From contig NZ_CP132353.1 of the NCBI RefSeq assembly GCF_030758455.1, forward strand, positions 2,232,001 to 2,296,000: a DNA stretch of 64,000 nucleotides. The letters run 5' to 3'. The notes under the pieces are model-generated. The model was not told the origin of the DNA and did not search any database. It saw only the letters and a program-made list of their open reading frames with translations. The DNA comes from Erwinia pyri (GTDB lineage Bacteria > Pseudomonadota > Gammaproteobacteria > Enterobacterales > Enterobacteriaceae). The stretch's first letter is position 1. Each line of letters starts with the position of its first letter. Made by a program: the position numbers and the translations under genes. Shown here one piece after another: positions 10,221-19,034 of the stretch.

Positions 10221-10956
10221 GGGCTTTCTCCAGACTCTCTACAAAATTCGGCGGAGGGGGCATGTTCGTCACCAGCGTATTCACAGCATTGAAAGGCAGC
10301 GTGTTAACAAAGGTGCGCAGGCCAAATTTCCCCTCATCGGCCAGAATCACGCTCCGACGACAATGTTGCGTCAGCACGCGGCGCAGCAGCGCTTCCGGCT
10401 CTTCGTAATCCATAAATCCGTGTTCTGCATCCACCGCCCCAATTCCCATAAAAGCGATGTCATAATGAAACTGCCGCGCAAACGCCAGCGCGTGAGGACC
10501 CGTCAGAGCGTTATCATTGCGCCGCACGCGGCCTGGCACCAGCGTGACTGCATTGTCACTTTGCTGTGTCAGCAGCCCGGCAATATCCAGCGAATTAGTA
10601 AAAACCTTCAGTCTGGAAAACGAGGTCAGCTGTTGCGCCAGCGCCAGCGTGGAGGTGCCGGTATCCAGAAACAGCGCCATTCCCTCTTCAACCAGATCGC
10701 TGGCCAGCTGTGCTATCCGCACTTTGGCTCGCGGCTTAATGCGGCTGCGGATTTGCAGCGGCTGCTCCTCACTCGGCACTGGCAAAATGGCTCCGCCGTG
10801 GACGCGACGCAGTACGCCGTGCTCTTCAAGATATTTCAGGTCCCGGCGAATGGTCTCTTCCGACACCACAAAACGCTGAGCCAGTTCGGTAACGCGCACC
10901 CGCTTTTCACTGCCCAGCACCCGTTTGATTTCATCCAGTCGCGGTTGATTGATCAT
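10159..10956 (-). CDS. DeoR-family transcriptional regulator
   Basis: A 265-residue DeoR/GlpR-type repressor. The N-terminal winged helix-turn-helix (about residues 18-55) carries VSEETIRRDLKYLEEHGVLRRVHGGAI, only slightly different from the textbook DeoR motif. The C-terminal domain (about 75-255) has the DeoR sensor fold, including FLDTGTSTLALA. Regulators of this family usually sense a phosphorylated sugar or sugar-like intermediate, which fits the two kinases encoded downstream. It lies 54 bases after the amidase gene and overlaps the hydrolase gene, so it probably controls this operon. Confidence 0.88.
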   Translation of the reverse strand: MINQPRLDEIKRVLGSEKRVRVTELAQRFVVSEETIRRDLKYLEEHGVLRRVHGGAILPVPSEEQPLQIRSRIKPRAKVRIAQLASDLVEEGMALFLDTGTSTLALAQQLTSFSRLKVFTNSLDIAGLLTQQSDNAVTLVPGRVRRNDNALTGPHALAFARQFHYDIAFMGIGAVDAEHGFMDYEEPEALLRRVLTQHCRRSVILADEGKFGLRTFVNTLPFNAVNTLVTNMPPPPNFVESLEKAHVTILHPGVAADDAKRLSGL

Positions 10957-11010
10957 GACTCCCCTTTTGATCTCTGAATAGTCGGCAAAAGAGCAGTATA
11001 CCCGTGGCGA

Positions 11011-12438
11011 TCATGCCTGTGGCGGAAGATGCTGCGACCAGGGCATCAGCGCTTCCAGCGCGGCGCAGAATTGCAGAACATCGCCTTCGGCATAGCGTCT
11101 GCCAATCACCTGCATGCCTACCGGTAAGCCCTCAGGAGTGAAACCGCACGGTATGGTGGCCGCCGGATTGCCGCTGAGGTTGAAGGGCCAGGTAAAGGGC
11201 GTCCAGCGGGCCCACTCTACGCCACTGTTCCCTTCCTGCTGCTCAGGTGGCGTCTGGCGATCGGCCGCAAATGGCAGCACCGGCAGAGTCGGCATCACCA
11301 GTAAATCAACTTCATCAAACAGTGCATGAACCTGCGTGGCAAAGGCGGCACGCTCTTTCTGAGCGCCGAGATAGTCAGCCAGGCCGATCTCTTTTGAACG
11401 GGCGATCAGCGTGGCGAATCCCGGGTCGAGTTTATCCAGCTGATCCTGCAACGCGGAACCATAGGCCACGCCCCGACCGCCGGTCCAGAGCGTATCAAAC
11501 GCCTGAAACGGACTTTCCCAGTCAAGCTGGCGTGGCTGAAGATCAATGGGCAGTTGCTGCATCTTCTCCACCGCCTGCTCCACCAGGGATGCAATTTTTG
11601 GGTCAACCGGGACATTGAAAAGCGTGCTGGCATAAGCCACACGGAAGCGAGGCAGCGGAGTGTCGCAGCGAGCCAGCCAGGATTCCCCCTTTTCTGGCAG
11701 GGCCTGGTGGTCGCGCGCATCGGGACCCGAAAGCAGGTCGAACAGTAAGGCGCTGTCCCGGACGGTACGCGTTATCGGTCCGGCATGGCTCAACATTTCC
11801 GTGGCTGACCAGGGCCAGGTCGGGATGCGGCCCAGCGAGGCTTTCAGCGCAAAAAGACCGCAAAACGCGCCGGGTATGCGCACCGAACCGCCGCCATCCG
11901 ATCCCAGAGATCCCGGCACCAGATGCGCCGCCACGCTGATTGCTGAACCAGAGCTGGAACCCCCACTGGTTAAGTCGCTGTTCCAGGGATTACGGCCATG
12001 GCCGAAAAGGCGGGAATAGCTGGAGCCGGTCCAGCCGAATTCAGTAGTGGCGGTTTTACCTAACAGAATGGCACCCGCTGCTTTCAGGCGAGCAATAATC
12101 GGCGCATCGCTCTCTGGCACATTCTCCAGCGCCGTAAGGGAACCTTTAGTGGTACGTAACCCAGCAGTAGAAAACAGATCTTTAATGCCAAACGGCACGC
12201 CATGCAGCGGGCCTCGCCACTGACCTTGTGCCGCTTCGCTGTCGCATGCCTCCGCTTCTTTAAGCGCTGAGGTTTCAAAGAGATCGCCGAAAGCGTGCAA
12301 TGTGGGATTGTGGGTTTTTATGCGCTGAAGACAGAGGTTGACCAGCGAGACGCTGCTGCGTTTTTTGCTGCGTATCTGCTCCGCAGCCGTCAGAACATCT
12401 GGCATGATTTCTCTGTTTAACCGTTCATCCTGCTGCAT
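11011..12438 (-). CDS. Amidase signature family amidase
   Basis: A 475-residue hydrolase of the amidase-signature family (GatA/FAAH type), which cleaves C-N amide bonds with a Ser-cisSer-Lys triad. Lys86 lies in PFGIKDLF, the Gly/Ser motif GGSSSGSA at 159-166 supplies the cis-Ser, and Ser185 in GSDGGGSVRIPG is the predicted nucleophile. The length is normal. The upstream ATG (12438) has AGGTG at seven bases; an in-frame ATG at 12405 is an alternative. The gap to the DeoR gene is 54 bases with no clear hairpin, so it may be the first gene of the operon. It is not gatA, since gatC and gatB are absent. Confidence 0.87.
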   Translation of the reverse strand: MQQDERLNREIMPDVLTAAEQIRSKKRSSVSLVNLCLQRIKTHNPTLHAFGDLFETSALKEAEACDSEAAQGQWRGPLHGVPFGIKDLFSTAGLRTTKGSLTALENVPESDAPIIARLKAAGAILLGKTATTEFGWTGSSYSRLFGHGRNPWNSDLTSGGSSSGSAISVAAHLVPGSLGSDGGGSVRIPGAFCGLFALKASLGRIPTWPWSATEMLSHAGPITRTVRDSALLFDLLSGPDARDHQALPEKGESWLARCDTPLPRFRVAYASTLFNVPVDPKIASLVEQAVEKMQQLPIDLQPRQLDWESPFQAFDTLWTGGRGVAYGSALQDQLDKLDPGFATLIARSKEIGLADYLGAQKERAAFATQVHALFDEVDLLVMPTLPVLPFAADRQTPPEQQEGNSGVEWARWTPFTWPFNLSGNPAATIPCGFTPEGLPVGMQVIGRRYAEGDVLQFCAALEALMPWSQHLPPQA

Positions 12439-12859
12439 GTTTTACACCTGATGCGGTGGACTCTGATGGCCTCATAGTGACCCTTGCATCCATACCGCGC
12501 AAGACGGATTTTTGTTGTTAATGTGGGATATGTGGTTTTGATGGCGTGTCAGTGATAGGAAAAAATGATGTGATAATTAAGAGTATTGTGCTGCAAGGGT
12601 TATATAAGCCAGAATAAAAAATCAGCAAAACCGAAATTTCACAGGCTTTTCCGGCGCCCCTGAAGATGAGTAAATGGGATTGGCCTCTGCCTGATAAGCC
12701 CGCGTTTATGGCTGCGGCGTCAGACTGTAATAATAAAGTCATATACATGCCTTTCGCGTTTTATTTCGCCACCGCTGTTGCTTTTTACTATCTTAAGATA
12801 TAAAAATAGCACTATCTTACGATACTGTCGTAAGATATTAACCCCTACAGGAGAGTGCT
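12439..12859. other. Divergent promoter region, amidase / PadR regulator
   Basis: This 421-base gap separates divergently transcribed genes. I see no gene in it. The 60 bases before the PadR regulator hold a pair of strong palindromes, entered separately. The E. coli relative of this regulator faces yqjH; no yqjH is present here. Confidence 0.6.
12789..12837. promoter_or_regulatory. Probable autoregulatory operator of the YqjI-like regulator
   Basis: Two related palindromes lie in tandem. TATCTTAAGATA at 12789-12800 is a perfect 12-bp palindrome. TATCTTACGA (12813-12822) and TCGTAAGATA (12828-12837) form a perfect 10-bp inverted repeat around 5 bases. Both share TATCTTA/TAAGATA arms and end 23 bases before the regulator start, overlapping its likely promoter. 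PadR proteins generally bind such repeats; the assignment to this protein is inference from position. Confidence 0.7.
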
Positions 12860-13504
12860 ATGTTTAAAGAAATGTTCCATGAACGCATGCATCGTCATGC
12901 CGAAAATCCGCGAGGCCACCATCACTGTTCCGCTCATCGTGGCGGTCACTCTGACGGTCATCGGGGGCATCGCGGCGGCCGTGATGATGCCGGACACCGC
13001 GATCGCCCTTCTTTCCTGCGCGGCCGTAAATTTGGCGCGGATGAGCTACAGCTGCTGTTACTGACGCTGCTGAAGGAGCAGGCCAGCTACGGCTATGAGC
13101 TGATCAAAATCCTCAGCGAGAAAAGCGGCGGATTCTATACCCCAAGCCCTGGCGTGATTTACCCGGCACTGACTTATCTTGAGGATGTCGGCCATGTTAC
13201 CGTCCAGCCTGAAGGTAACCGTAAGCGTTTTGCGATCAACGCCGAAGGTGAGGCTTATCTGACTCAGAATCAGGAGGTGGCAGAGGCGTTAATGGCGAAG
13301 CTGGCGCTGTTTGCCAGTCAGAGCGACTCGGTCAATCAGGCAATGTCCGAGCACCGCCAGGCTTTCGCGCCGGCATTGATGGAGGCGATCCATTCGCTCC
13401 GGAGCGAGCTGCACCAGTTCCATAACAGTGATGAAGAGAGCCAGAGCAAAGCCGCCAAAATTATTCAGCAGGCGCTGGCAGAGCTTAAAGCATTAAAAGA
13501 GTAG
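12860..13504 (+). CDS. yqjI: PadR-family regulator with metal-binding His-rich N-terminus (YqjI-like)
   Basis: A 214-residue protein. Residues 1-50 are packed with His, Gly, Asp and Arg (for example GHHHCSAHRGGH and HRGHRGG), then a PadR winged-helix domain (about 58-130) carries SYGYELIKIL and YTPSPGVIYPALTYLE, and a helical C-terminal dimerisation region follows. This layout is that of E. coli YqjI, a nickel-responsive repressor of the ferric-reductase gene yqjH; the His-rich segment is the likely metal sensor. Here no yqjH is adjacent, and the following gene is a broken peptidase 45 bases on. The paired palindromes upstream indicate autoregulation. The family is clear. Nickel as the ligand is inferred by similarity. 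Confidence 0.82.
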   Translation: MFKEMFHERMHRHAENPRGHHHCSAHRGGHSDGHRGHRGGRDDAGHRDRPSFLRGRKFGADELQLLLLTLLKEQASYGYELIKILSEKSGGFYTPSPGVIYPALTYLEDVGHVTVQPEGNRKRFAINAEGEAYLTQNQEVAEALMAKLALFASQSDSVNQAMSEHRQAFAPALMEAIHSLRSELHQFHNSDEESQSKAAKIIQQALAELKALKE

Positions 13505-13549
13505 TCGGACACGCTAACCACTGAGAACAGATTTTACAGGAGGAATACC

Positions 13550-14685
13550 ATGAACGAGTCCCTTGTCCGTTTTACTCTCAGCCCTATTCCGCCCCCAAAG
13601 ACCTTCTCCAACGTCAAAAGTACCGTAATCAGTGATGAGGTGATGGCGCATCGTCTGCAAAAAATTCTTACCGCCATGCAGCAGCACAATTTTGATGTGC
13701 TGGTCATTTATGCCGACAAAGAGCATGGGGGGAATTTCGAATATCTGTCAGGCTTTATTCCCCGCTTTGAAGAGGCGCTGCTGGTGGTGACGGCGCAGGG
13801 CAAGCTGACCTATATCATGGGCAATGAGAACCTCAAACTGGTGCCTCATGCCAGAAACCCGGGCGCCTGCCTTCATGCTCCGGCTTTTTCATTGCCCAAT
13901 CAGCCAATGGATAATGACGCCCCGCTTGCCACGCTGCTAGCTAAGGCTGGCGTGACGCGGGCAAGCAAGACCGGGATTGCAGGCTGGAAGTTATTTACCT
14001 CTCAGCAGCAGAATAATGCTTACCGTTTTGATATTCCTGCTTTTATTCTGGATGAGGTGATTGATGCCGCTGGCGACAGGCAGCATGTGACTAACGCCAC
14101 CGGCCTGTTTATCTCGCCGGACTATGGCGTGCGTTGTCTGAACAGCGCCAGCGAGATCGCCTGCTATGAGTATGGCGCAAACCTGGCCTCCACCCATATT
14201 CTCAGGGCACTGGATACGCTTGAGGTGGGCAAAAGCGAAAAAGAAATTGGCCAGCTGTTAGCGGGTGACGGCCAGCCTGGCAATGTGGTGACCATCGCGT
14301 CGACTGGTGAAAGATTTGCCCATGCCGGACTTTATCCTACCGACAAACAGATCCAGCGGGGAGATAAGTTTTCGCTGACCGGGGGCTACAAAGGTGGCCT
14401 GAGCAGCAGAGCGGCATGATTTTCCAGATCGATATCATCCCTTCGCTGCCGGGCTATGGCGGATGCAGCATCGAAGATACGGTCGCGCTGGCTGATAAAG
14501 CGCTGCGGGAAGAGCTGGCAGCCAGCTATCCGGAAGTGTGGCAGAGAATGGAAATCCGCAAGGCATATCTGCAGGATATATTGAATCTGCGGGTATCCGA
14601 CGATCTGATCCTGCTCTCCAACACGGTTGGCTATCTGCGCCCTTTCCTGCTGGATAAACAGCGCGCTCTGGTTCGTCAGCTTTAA
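13550..14685 (+). pseudogene. M24-family (Xaa-Pro) peptidase, internally deleted
   Basis: The first 289 codons (to 14419) encode the creatinase-like N-terminal domain and the start of the pita-bread catalytic domain, ending at GYKGGLSSR. The second piece, in another frame from about 14412, resumes at SGMIFQIDIIPSLPGYGG and runs to the C-terminus at 14685. From memory of intact relatives (roughly 450 residues), about 90-100 residues of the catalytic domain, with several metal ligands, should lie between these points. The join therefore looks like an out-of-frame deletion near 14405-14415, not a simple frameshift. The start keeps a good GGAGG site, so the loss may be recent. The product should be inactive. 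Confidence 0.82.
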
Positions 14686-14715
14686 AGCTTCAATACGCTC
14701 TCCCATGCTGACTGT

Positions 14716-15636
14716 TTATCTGGCACGGCATACGCTAAGCACAAGCTTACGCAGCCAGCGATGTGCTGCATCGGCTTCCATTCTGGGGTGCCATAGCATG
14801 GATACCGTGATCGTCTGGGTTGCGACCGGCAGTTGAAACATGTGCAGCACTGTCTCTGCACCTCTGTCAGCCATTGCCGGGTTTTTCTTCAGGCAGGACA
14901 AAGGAACCAGTGCCACCAGGTCAGAAGCTTGAGCCACTGCTAACGCAGCGGAGAAGCCCGGCACTACGCCTGCAATTTTTCGCTCCAACCCCTTCCCGGC
15001 CAGTGCCTGATCAACCGGGCCACGAATTTTGCCTCTACGCGAGGTCACGACGTGGCCCCAGGAGACATACTCTTCAGCCGTTACCTGTTTCTTCTTCGCT
15101 AGTGGATGACCTTTCCTGACCACGCCAACAAATTTATCCCTGAATAACGCCTGCAGGCGAACTTCAGGCCCCATTTCACCGGCCACACCAATCTCAAGAT
15201 CAATGATCCCCTCCCTTAACGGCGTACTGCTTTTCTCGGGTTTTGGAGCAAAACGCAGGAAAACATCCGGTGCGACGGCAGAAGCCGCTGCAATCAGCGC
15301 TGCGCCGTAGATTTCCACAAAGTCGTCGTTAGTACGGAGGATAAAGGTGCGGGACAGTGTAGCGAGGTTAAGTTCATTCAACACAGGCGTCAGCAACGAA
15401 CGTGCCTCAATCAGGGCATGCGGAGTGCGCTCACGAAGTGTTTCCGCATAGGGTGTCAGCACCATTTTACGCCCAGCCCGAACCAGTAACGGGTCACCAG
15501 TTGAATTTCTCAACCGCGTCAATGTCCGGCTCATGGCGGAGGCACTTAATCCCAGACGGCGTGCAGCGCCAGCAACGCTGACTTCAGCCAGCAGCACATT
15601 CAACGCAATAAGGAGGTTCAGATCGGGTTCGTTCAT
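14716..15636 (-). CDS. LysR-family transcriptional regulator
   Basis: A 306-residue LysR-type regulator. The N-terminal winged helix (about residues 1-62) reads NLLIALNVLLAEVSVAGAARRLGLSASAMSRTL-like in the usual way; the substrate-binding domain spans about 90-300. It is transcribed divergently from the short-chain dehydrogenase gene 165 bases away, the classical arrangement for a regulator and its target. No effector can be inferred. Confidence 0.88.
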   Translation of the reverse strand: MNEPDLNLLIALNVLLAEVSVAGAARRLGLSASAMSRTLTRLRNSTGDPLLVRAGRKMVLTPYAETLRERTPHALIEARSLLTPVLNELNLATLSRTFILRTNDDFVEIYGAALIAAASAVAPDVFLRFAPKPEKSSTPLREGIIDLEIGVAGEMGPEVRLQALFRDKFVGVVRKGHPLAKKKQVTAEEYVSWGHVVTSRRGKIRGPVDQALAGKGLERKIAGVVPGFSAALAVAQASDLVALVPLSCLKKNPAMADRGAETVLHMFQLPVATQTITVSMLWHPRMEADAAHRWLRKLVLSVCRAR

Positions 15637-15801
15637 GTCTCATCTTAGCCTCCGCCACGGTTTATGGGAAGGCGTCTGATGCAGATTAGTAATGCAATTG
15701 CTGCGTCTTCCGCCTCCTCTCCTTCCAGATTATATTTTCCTCATTCACAGGTTCAAACCTGTACCGACGCAAAATGGTGTTTCAACCCGGAGATTAAATT
15801 T

Positions 15802-16506
15802 ATGCAATCGACTGCAACAGCGAAAACCGTCCTGCTTATTGGCGCTTCCCGTGGCCTGGGTTTTGCCATGGTGGAACAGTATCTCCAGCGAGGCTGGCAG
15901 GTCATCGCCACTGGCCGGACTTCCTCTACCACACCACTTAACAGGCTTGTGGAAAAATATCCCGACAGGCTGGAAGTGGAAACGGTAGATATCACCGAAC
16001 CAGAAGAGGTAGCAGCACTTCATGCCCGACTAAAAAACCACCGTACTGACCTGCTGTTCGTAAATGCAGGCGTGAAAAACAGGGATGGCGAAACTATCGC
16101 CGACGTTTCTACAGAGGAATTTTTCAGGGTGATGCTGACCAATTCGCTTAGCCCAATGCGGGTCATTGAGACTTTTCAGGATCTGGTATTGCCGACAGGG
16201 ACTATTGGCGTAATGTCTTCCGGCCAGGGGAGTCTGACTAACAATATCAATGGTAACTATGAACTTTATCGTGGCAGCAAAGCAGCGCTGAACATGTTTA
16301 TGCGCAGTTTTGCTGCGCGGCATGCTAAAGGGAAAAAAACTTTGCTGCTGATGGCCCCAGGCTGGGTGCGTACGGATATGGGTGGGCCGGAAGCCCGCCT
16401 GAGCATTGGCGAAAGCATTCCTGCATTAATCAACACCATGGAAAATTATTCCGGACGCACGGGGCTTCACTATCTGGACTATCAGGGAAAGGTTTTGCCA
16501 TGGTAA
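15802..16506 (+). CDS. Short-chain dehydrogenase/reductase (SDR)
   Basis: A 234-residue NAD(P)-dependent oxidoreductase with a complete classical SDR signature: cofactor motif GASRGLG (14-20), NAG (88-90), Ser139/Ser140, catalytic Tyr156 and Lys160 in YRGSK, and PGWVRTDMGG after it. I use the ATG at 15802, preceded by GGAG at nine bases, because the reading frame upstream (from 15664) encodes a stretch that does not look like SDR sequence. The divergent LysR gene is the likely regulator. The substrate is not identifiable. Confidence 0.85.
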   Translation: MQSTATAKTVLLIGASRGLGFAMVEQYLQRGWQVIATGRTSSTTPLNRLVEKYPDRLEVETVDITEPEEVAALHARLKNHRTDLLFVNAGVKNRDGETIADVSTEEFFRVMLTNSLSPMRVIETFQDLVLPTGTIGVMSSGQGSLTNNINGNYELYRGSKAALNMFMRSFAARHAKGKKTLLLMAPGWVRTDMGGPEARLSIGESIPALINTMENYSGRTGLHYLDYQGKVLPW

Positions 16507-16519
16507 GCCGAAGGGGGGA

Positions 16520-16542
16520 AATGGCTCCTGAAAGGAGCCATT
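16520..16542. terminator. Hairpin between convergent SDR and fhuE genes
   Basis: A perfect 10-bp stem, AATGGCTCCT/AGGAGCCATT, with a 3-base loop lies between the two stop codons. There is no good U-tract on either strand, so it is a probable but atypical bidirectional terminator. Confidence 0.55.
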
Positions 16543-16549
16543 AACGTTA

Positions 16550-18778
16550 TCAGAACTGATAGCTGGCGGTCAGCGAGAAGTTACGCGGCTCGCCGTAGAC
16601 GGTATAGATGTTGTCCACCGTGGTGTCATATTCCTTGTCGAACAGGTTGTTGAGGTTAGCCTGCAGGGAGAGCTGTTTGGTGACCTGATAACGGCTGAAG
16701 AGGTTCACCAGCGCATAGCTACCCTGCTCTGCGCGAAGCGTGCCGTTGCCATCCGGGCCGGCAATATCGCTCCAGACGTGCGTCTGCCAGTTAACCCCAC
16801 CGCCCACGGTGATCTCCTCAAGCATCGGCAAGCGGTAGCTGGTAAAGAGCTTAAGCTGGGTGCGGGGCAGCTGTGGATTCACCGCCGTACCATCCCGCTC
16901 TTCAGCAATATAGCGGGTGCCGCCAAAGGTCATCTGCCAGTTATCGGTAATGGCGCCGTTGATTTCAAACTCAACGCCGCGGCTGACGGTACCGTCCGTG
17001 GCTCTGTAGGCATCTTCGCCCGCCGTACCCGGTATTTTCTGGCCGGTAAGTTGCGCGACATTATCCAGCTCCGCACGGAAAACGGAGACGGAAGTGGTCA
17101 GGCGGCTGTTGAACCAGTCTGATTTAACACCAGCCTCGTAGTTCTTGCCGATAACCGGTGACAGGAAGCTGCGGTTGATATCGCGCTGAGTCTGCGGCTG
17201 GAAGACCGAAGTATAGCTGGCGTAGGTTGACCAGTTCTCATTGATATCAAACACCAGGCCCGCATAGGGCGAAACGTTATTTTTCTCAAACTCCTGAGTA
17301 AGGGAATGGGAGTTGTAGTTGGTATAACGTGCGCCCAGGATCAGGTGCAGCGGGTCGGCCAGCGAGAGGCGTGTTGCCATGTAGGCGGACTTCTTACGAA
17401 TGATATCTTCCTGAGCCAGCGTGCGTGGCCCCCAGTCTGTTTCAGGGAAGCTGCTGTTATAGTTGTTGAAGTTCCCCAGCTCTGCAGAGGATATATTGGC
17501 AAAGGAGCTGTAATAGGTGTTTTTCTGTTTGGTGTAGCTCAGCCCCATCATCAGCTCATGCTGACGGCCAAGCAGCTCAAACGGACCGCTGGCATAGGCA
17601 TCAACAGCATTAACCTTGCGCTTGCCGGAGTTGTAACCCGTTCCCGCCACTACATCGTAATCCTGATAGCGGGAAACGCCCAAACCGGTGGTTTTATCGA
17701 AATAGCCATCAATGTACATCTGTTTACTGTTGATCAGCGTTTCGTTGTGGGTGCCGGTAAGGTTCGCCTGCCAGCCGTTATCGAAGCTCTGCTTCAGATT
17801 AGCAAAGACTTTATTATTCTGTTTGTCGTTGTAAGCCCAGTCCGGCGCGGTGTTAAAGCCGCGACGATAGTCTGTTTTGCTACCGTCGGTATACCAGCGG
17901 GGAGCGCCACCCCAGGCCGGGCGGTTGGCGTTGGTCTCCTGATATTCATACCCCACGGTCAGCGTGGTGGAGTCTGTCAGGTCAGCATCGACAACGCCAT
18001 AGAGGAATTTTTTCTCTGCGCTGTAGCGCTCGACAAAGCTGTCGCCATCCTGATAACCGGCGACAATCCGGCCACGCACGTTGCCAGACTCACTCAGCGG
18101 TGCAGAAAGATCGGCAACATAGCGCTGTTTATTCCAGCTGCCGTAAGAAGCGGAAACATTACCGGCAAATTCACGGCTGTCGGCATGTTTGTGGATCATA
18201 TTGATCGAAGCGGAAGGATTGCCGGTGCCGGTCATCAGCCCTGACGCGCCGCGAACCACCTCAATACGCTCAAACATCGCCGTATCAGACTGGGAGTCGC
18301 CCAGGTTCCAGCGTGTCTCGAACACGGTTGGAATGCCATCTACCATGTAGTTATCGATCAGAAAACCGCGTGAATAGTAGGTACGACGATCCATATCCGC
18401 TACCCCTTCCTGGATAGCGGTGGTGTTATACAGCACCTGGCCCAGCGACTGCAGCTGCTGGTCCTCCATCCGTTGCTTGCTGATAATGCTGACCGATTGC
18501 GGAATATCGCGCGCAATCATCGACATTTTTGTGCCAGCGCTGGTCACCGGCACGCTGTAATCGGTCGCCGCGCTGCCGGTTGCGCTCTCTGCGGTTGCTT
18601 CTACCGTCAGCGTCTGTTCGTTAGCAGCAGGTACTGCCGTCTGTTCGGCAGCAAAAGTATGGGGGACCTGCAGGGCGACCGCGACCAGCACAGCCAGCGC
18701 GGAATAACGGGGAGCGTGAGCATATCCAGCTTCATGGCTGAAGCCCTTTTCTCTGGTACGGCCTGGTGCAAAAAACAT
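16550..18778 (-). CDS. fhuE: TonB-dependent ferric siderophore receptor, FhuE type
   Basis: A 742-residue outer-membrane receptor. A signal peptide (about 1-43, ending TFA-AEQ) is followed by a plug domain (about 70-210) with GTKMSMIARDIPQSVSIIS, the long match RTYYSRGFLIDNYMVDGIP, and RGASGLMTGTGNPSASINM. A 22-strand barrel then ends in the required aromatic residue (SYQF). Similarity to E. coli FhuE, the receptor for ferric coprogen, ferrioxamine B and rhodotorulic acid, runs through the whole length as I remember it. Uptake would need TonB-ExbBD and the FhuBCD permease, none of which is in the window. A Fur-like box upstream predicts iron repression. Confidence 0.9.
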   Translation of the reverse strand: MFFAPGRTREKGFSHEAGYAHAPRYSALAVLVAVALQVPHTFAAEQTAVPAANEQTLTVEATAESATGSAATDYSVPVTSAGTKMSMIARDIPQSVSIISKQRMEDQQLQSLGQVLYNTTAIQEGVADMDRRTYYSRGFLIDNYMVDGIPTVFETRWNLGDSQSDTAMFERIEVVRGASGLMTGTGNPSASINMIHKHADSREFAGNVSASYGSWNKQRYVADLSAPLSESGNVRGRIVAGYQDGDSFVERYSAEKKFLYGVVDADLTDSTTLTVGYEYQETNANRPAWGGAPRWYTDGSKTDYRRGFNTAPDWAYNDKQNNKVFANLKQSFDNGWQANLTGTHNETLINSKQMYIDGYFDKTTGLGVSRYQDYDVVAGTGYNSGKRKVNAVDAYASGPFELLGRQHELMMGLSYTKQKNTYYSSFANISSAELGNFNNYNSSFPETDWGPRTLAQEDIIRKKSAYMATRLSLADPLHLILGARYTNYNSHSLTQEFEKNNVSPYAGLVFDINENWSTYASYTSVFQPQTQRDINRSFLSPVIGKNYEAGVKSDWFNSRLTTSVSVFRAELDNVAQLTGQKIPGTAGEDAYRATDGTVSRGVEFEINGAITDNWQMTFGGTRYIAEERDGTAVNPQLPRTQLKLFTSYRLPMLEEITVGGGVNWQTHVWSDIAGPDGNGTLRAEQGSYALVNLFSRYQVTKQLSLQANLNNLFDKEYDTTVDNIYTVYGEPRNFSLTASYQF

Positions 18779-18836
18779 CGTACTACCTCAGAAGATTATT
18801 TTATTTTTATGCCACTGATTCGCTGGCAACCCAAAT

Positions 18837-18855
18837 GCGAATGAGAACTATAATT
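18837..18855 (-). promoter_or_regulatory. Putative Fur box of fhuE
   Basis: The plus-strand sequence GCGAATGAGAACTATAATT matches the 19-base Fur consensus at 12 positions and lies about 60 bases upstream of the fhuE start, where iron repression would be expected for a siderophore receptor. Confidence 0.55.
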
Positions 18856-18979
18856 TTTTTTATTTCTTCTGTAAAAGATTATCAGGGAACTTTTCAGGAT
18901 TTTGTAAGGACGGGGGAAAGTGTTTCAGGACGGGGGGAATGGCTAAAAATTTTCAGGGTGTGAAGAAAACTCCCTTTGC

Positions 18980-19001
18980 GGCAGAGAAGATCGCCTCTGC
19001 C
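18980..19001 (-). terminator. Weak hairpin after the VF530-family gene
   Basis: GGCAGAG (18980-18986) and CTCTGCC (18995-19001) form a 7-bp stem with an 8-base loop just downstream of the small DNA-binding protein gene. There is no U-tract, so the terminator call is weak. Confidence 0.35.
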
Positions 19002-19034
19002 TTACTCTTTCAGGCATCCACTACTCAGTGATAG

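Noticed and set aside
12518..12748. Short minus-strand frame between the amidase and the PadR regulator
   Set aside because: No ribosome binding site; composition is not coding-like; it overlaps the regulatory region.
15664..15801. N-terminal extension of the short-chain dehydrogenase
   Set aside because: The extra 46 residues do not resemble an SDR or a signal peptide, and a better ribosome site precedes the ATG at 15802.
17306..18244. Open frame antisense to fhuE
   Set aside because: Shadow of a well-supported receptor gene; no start signal or family motif.
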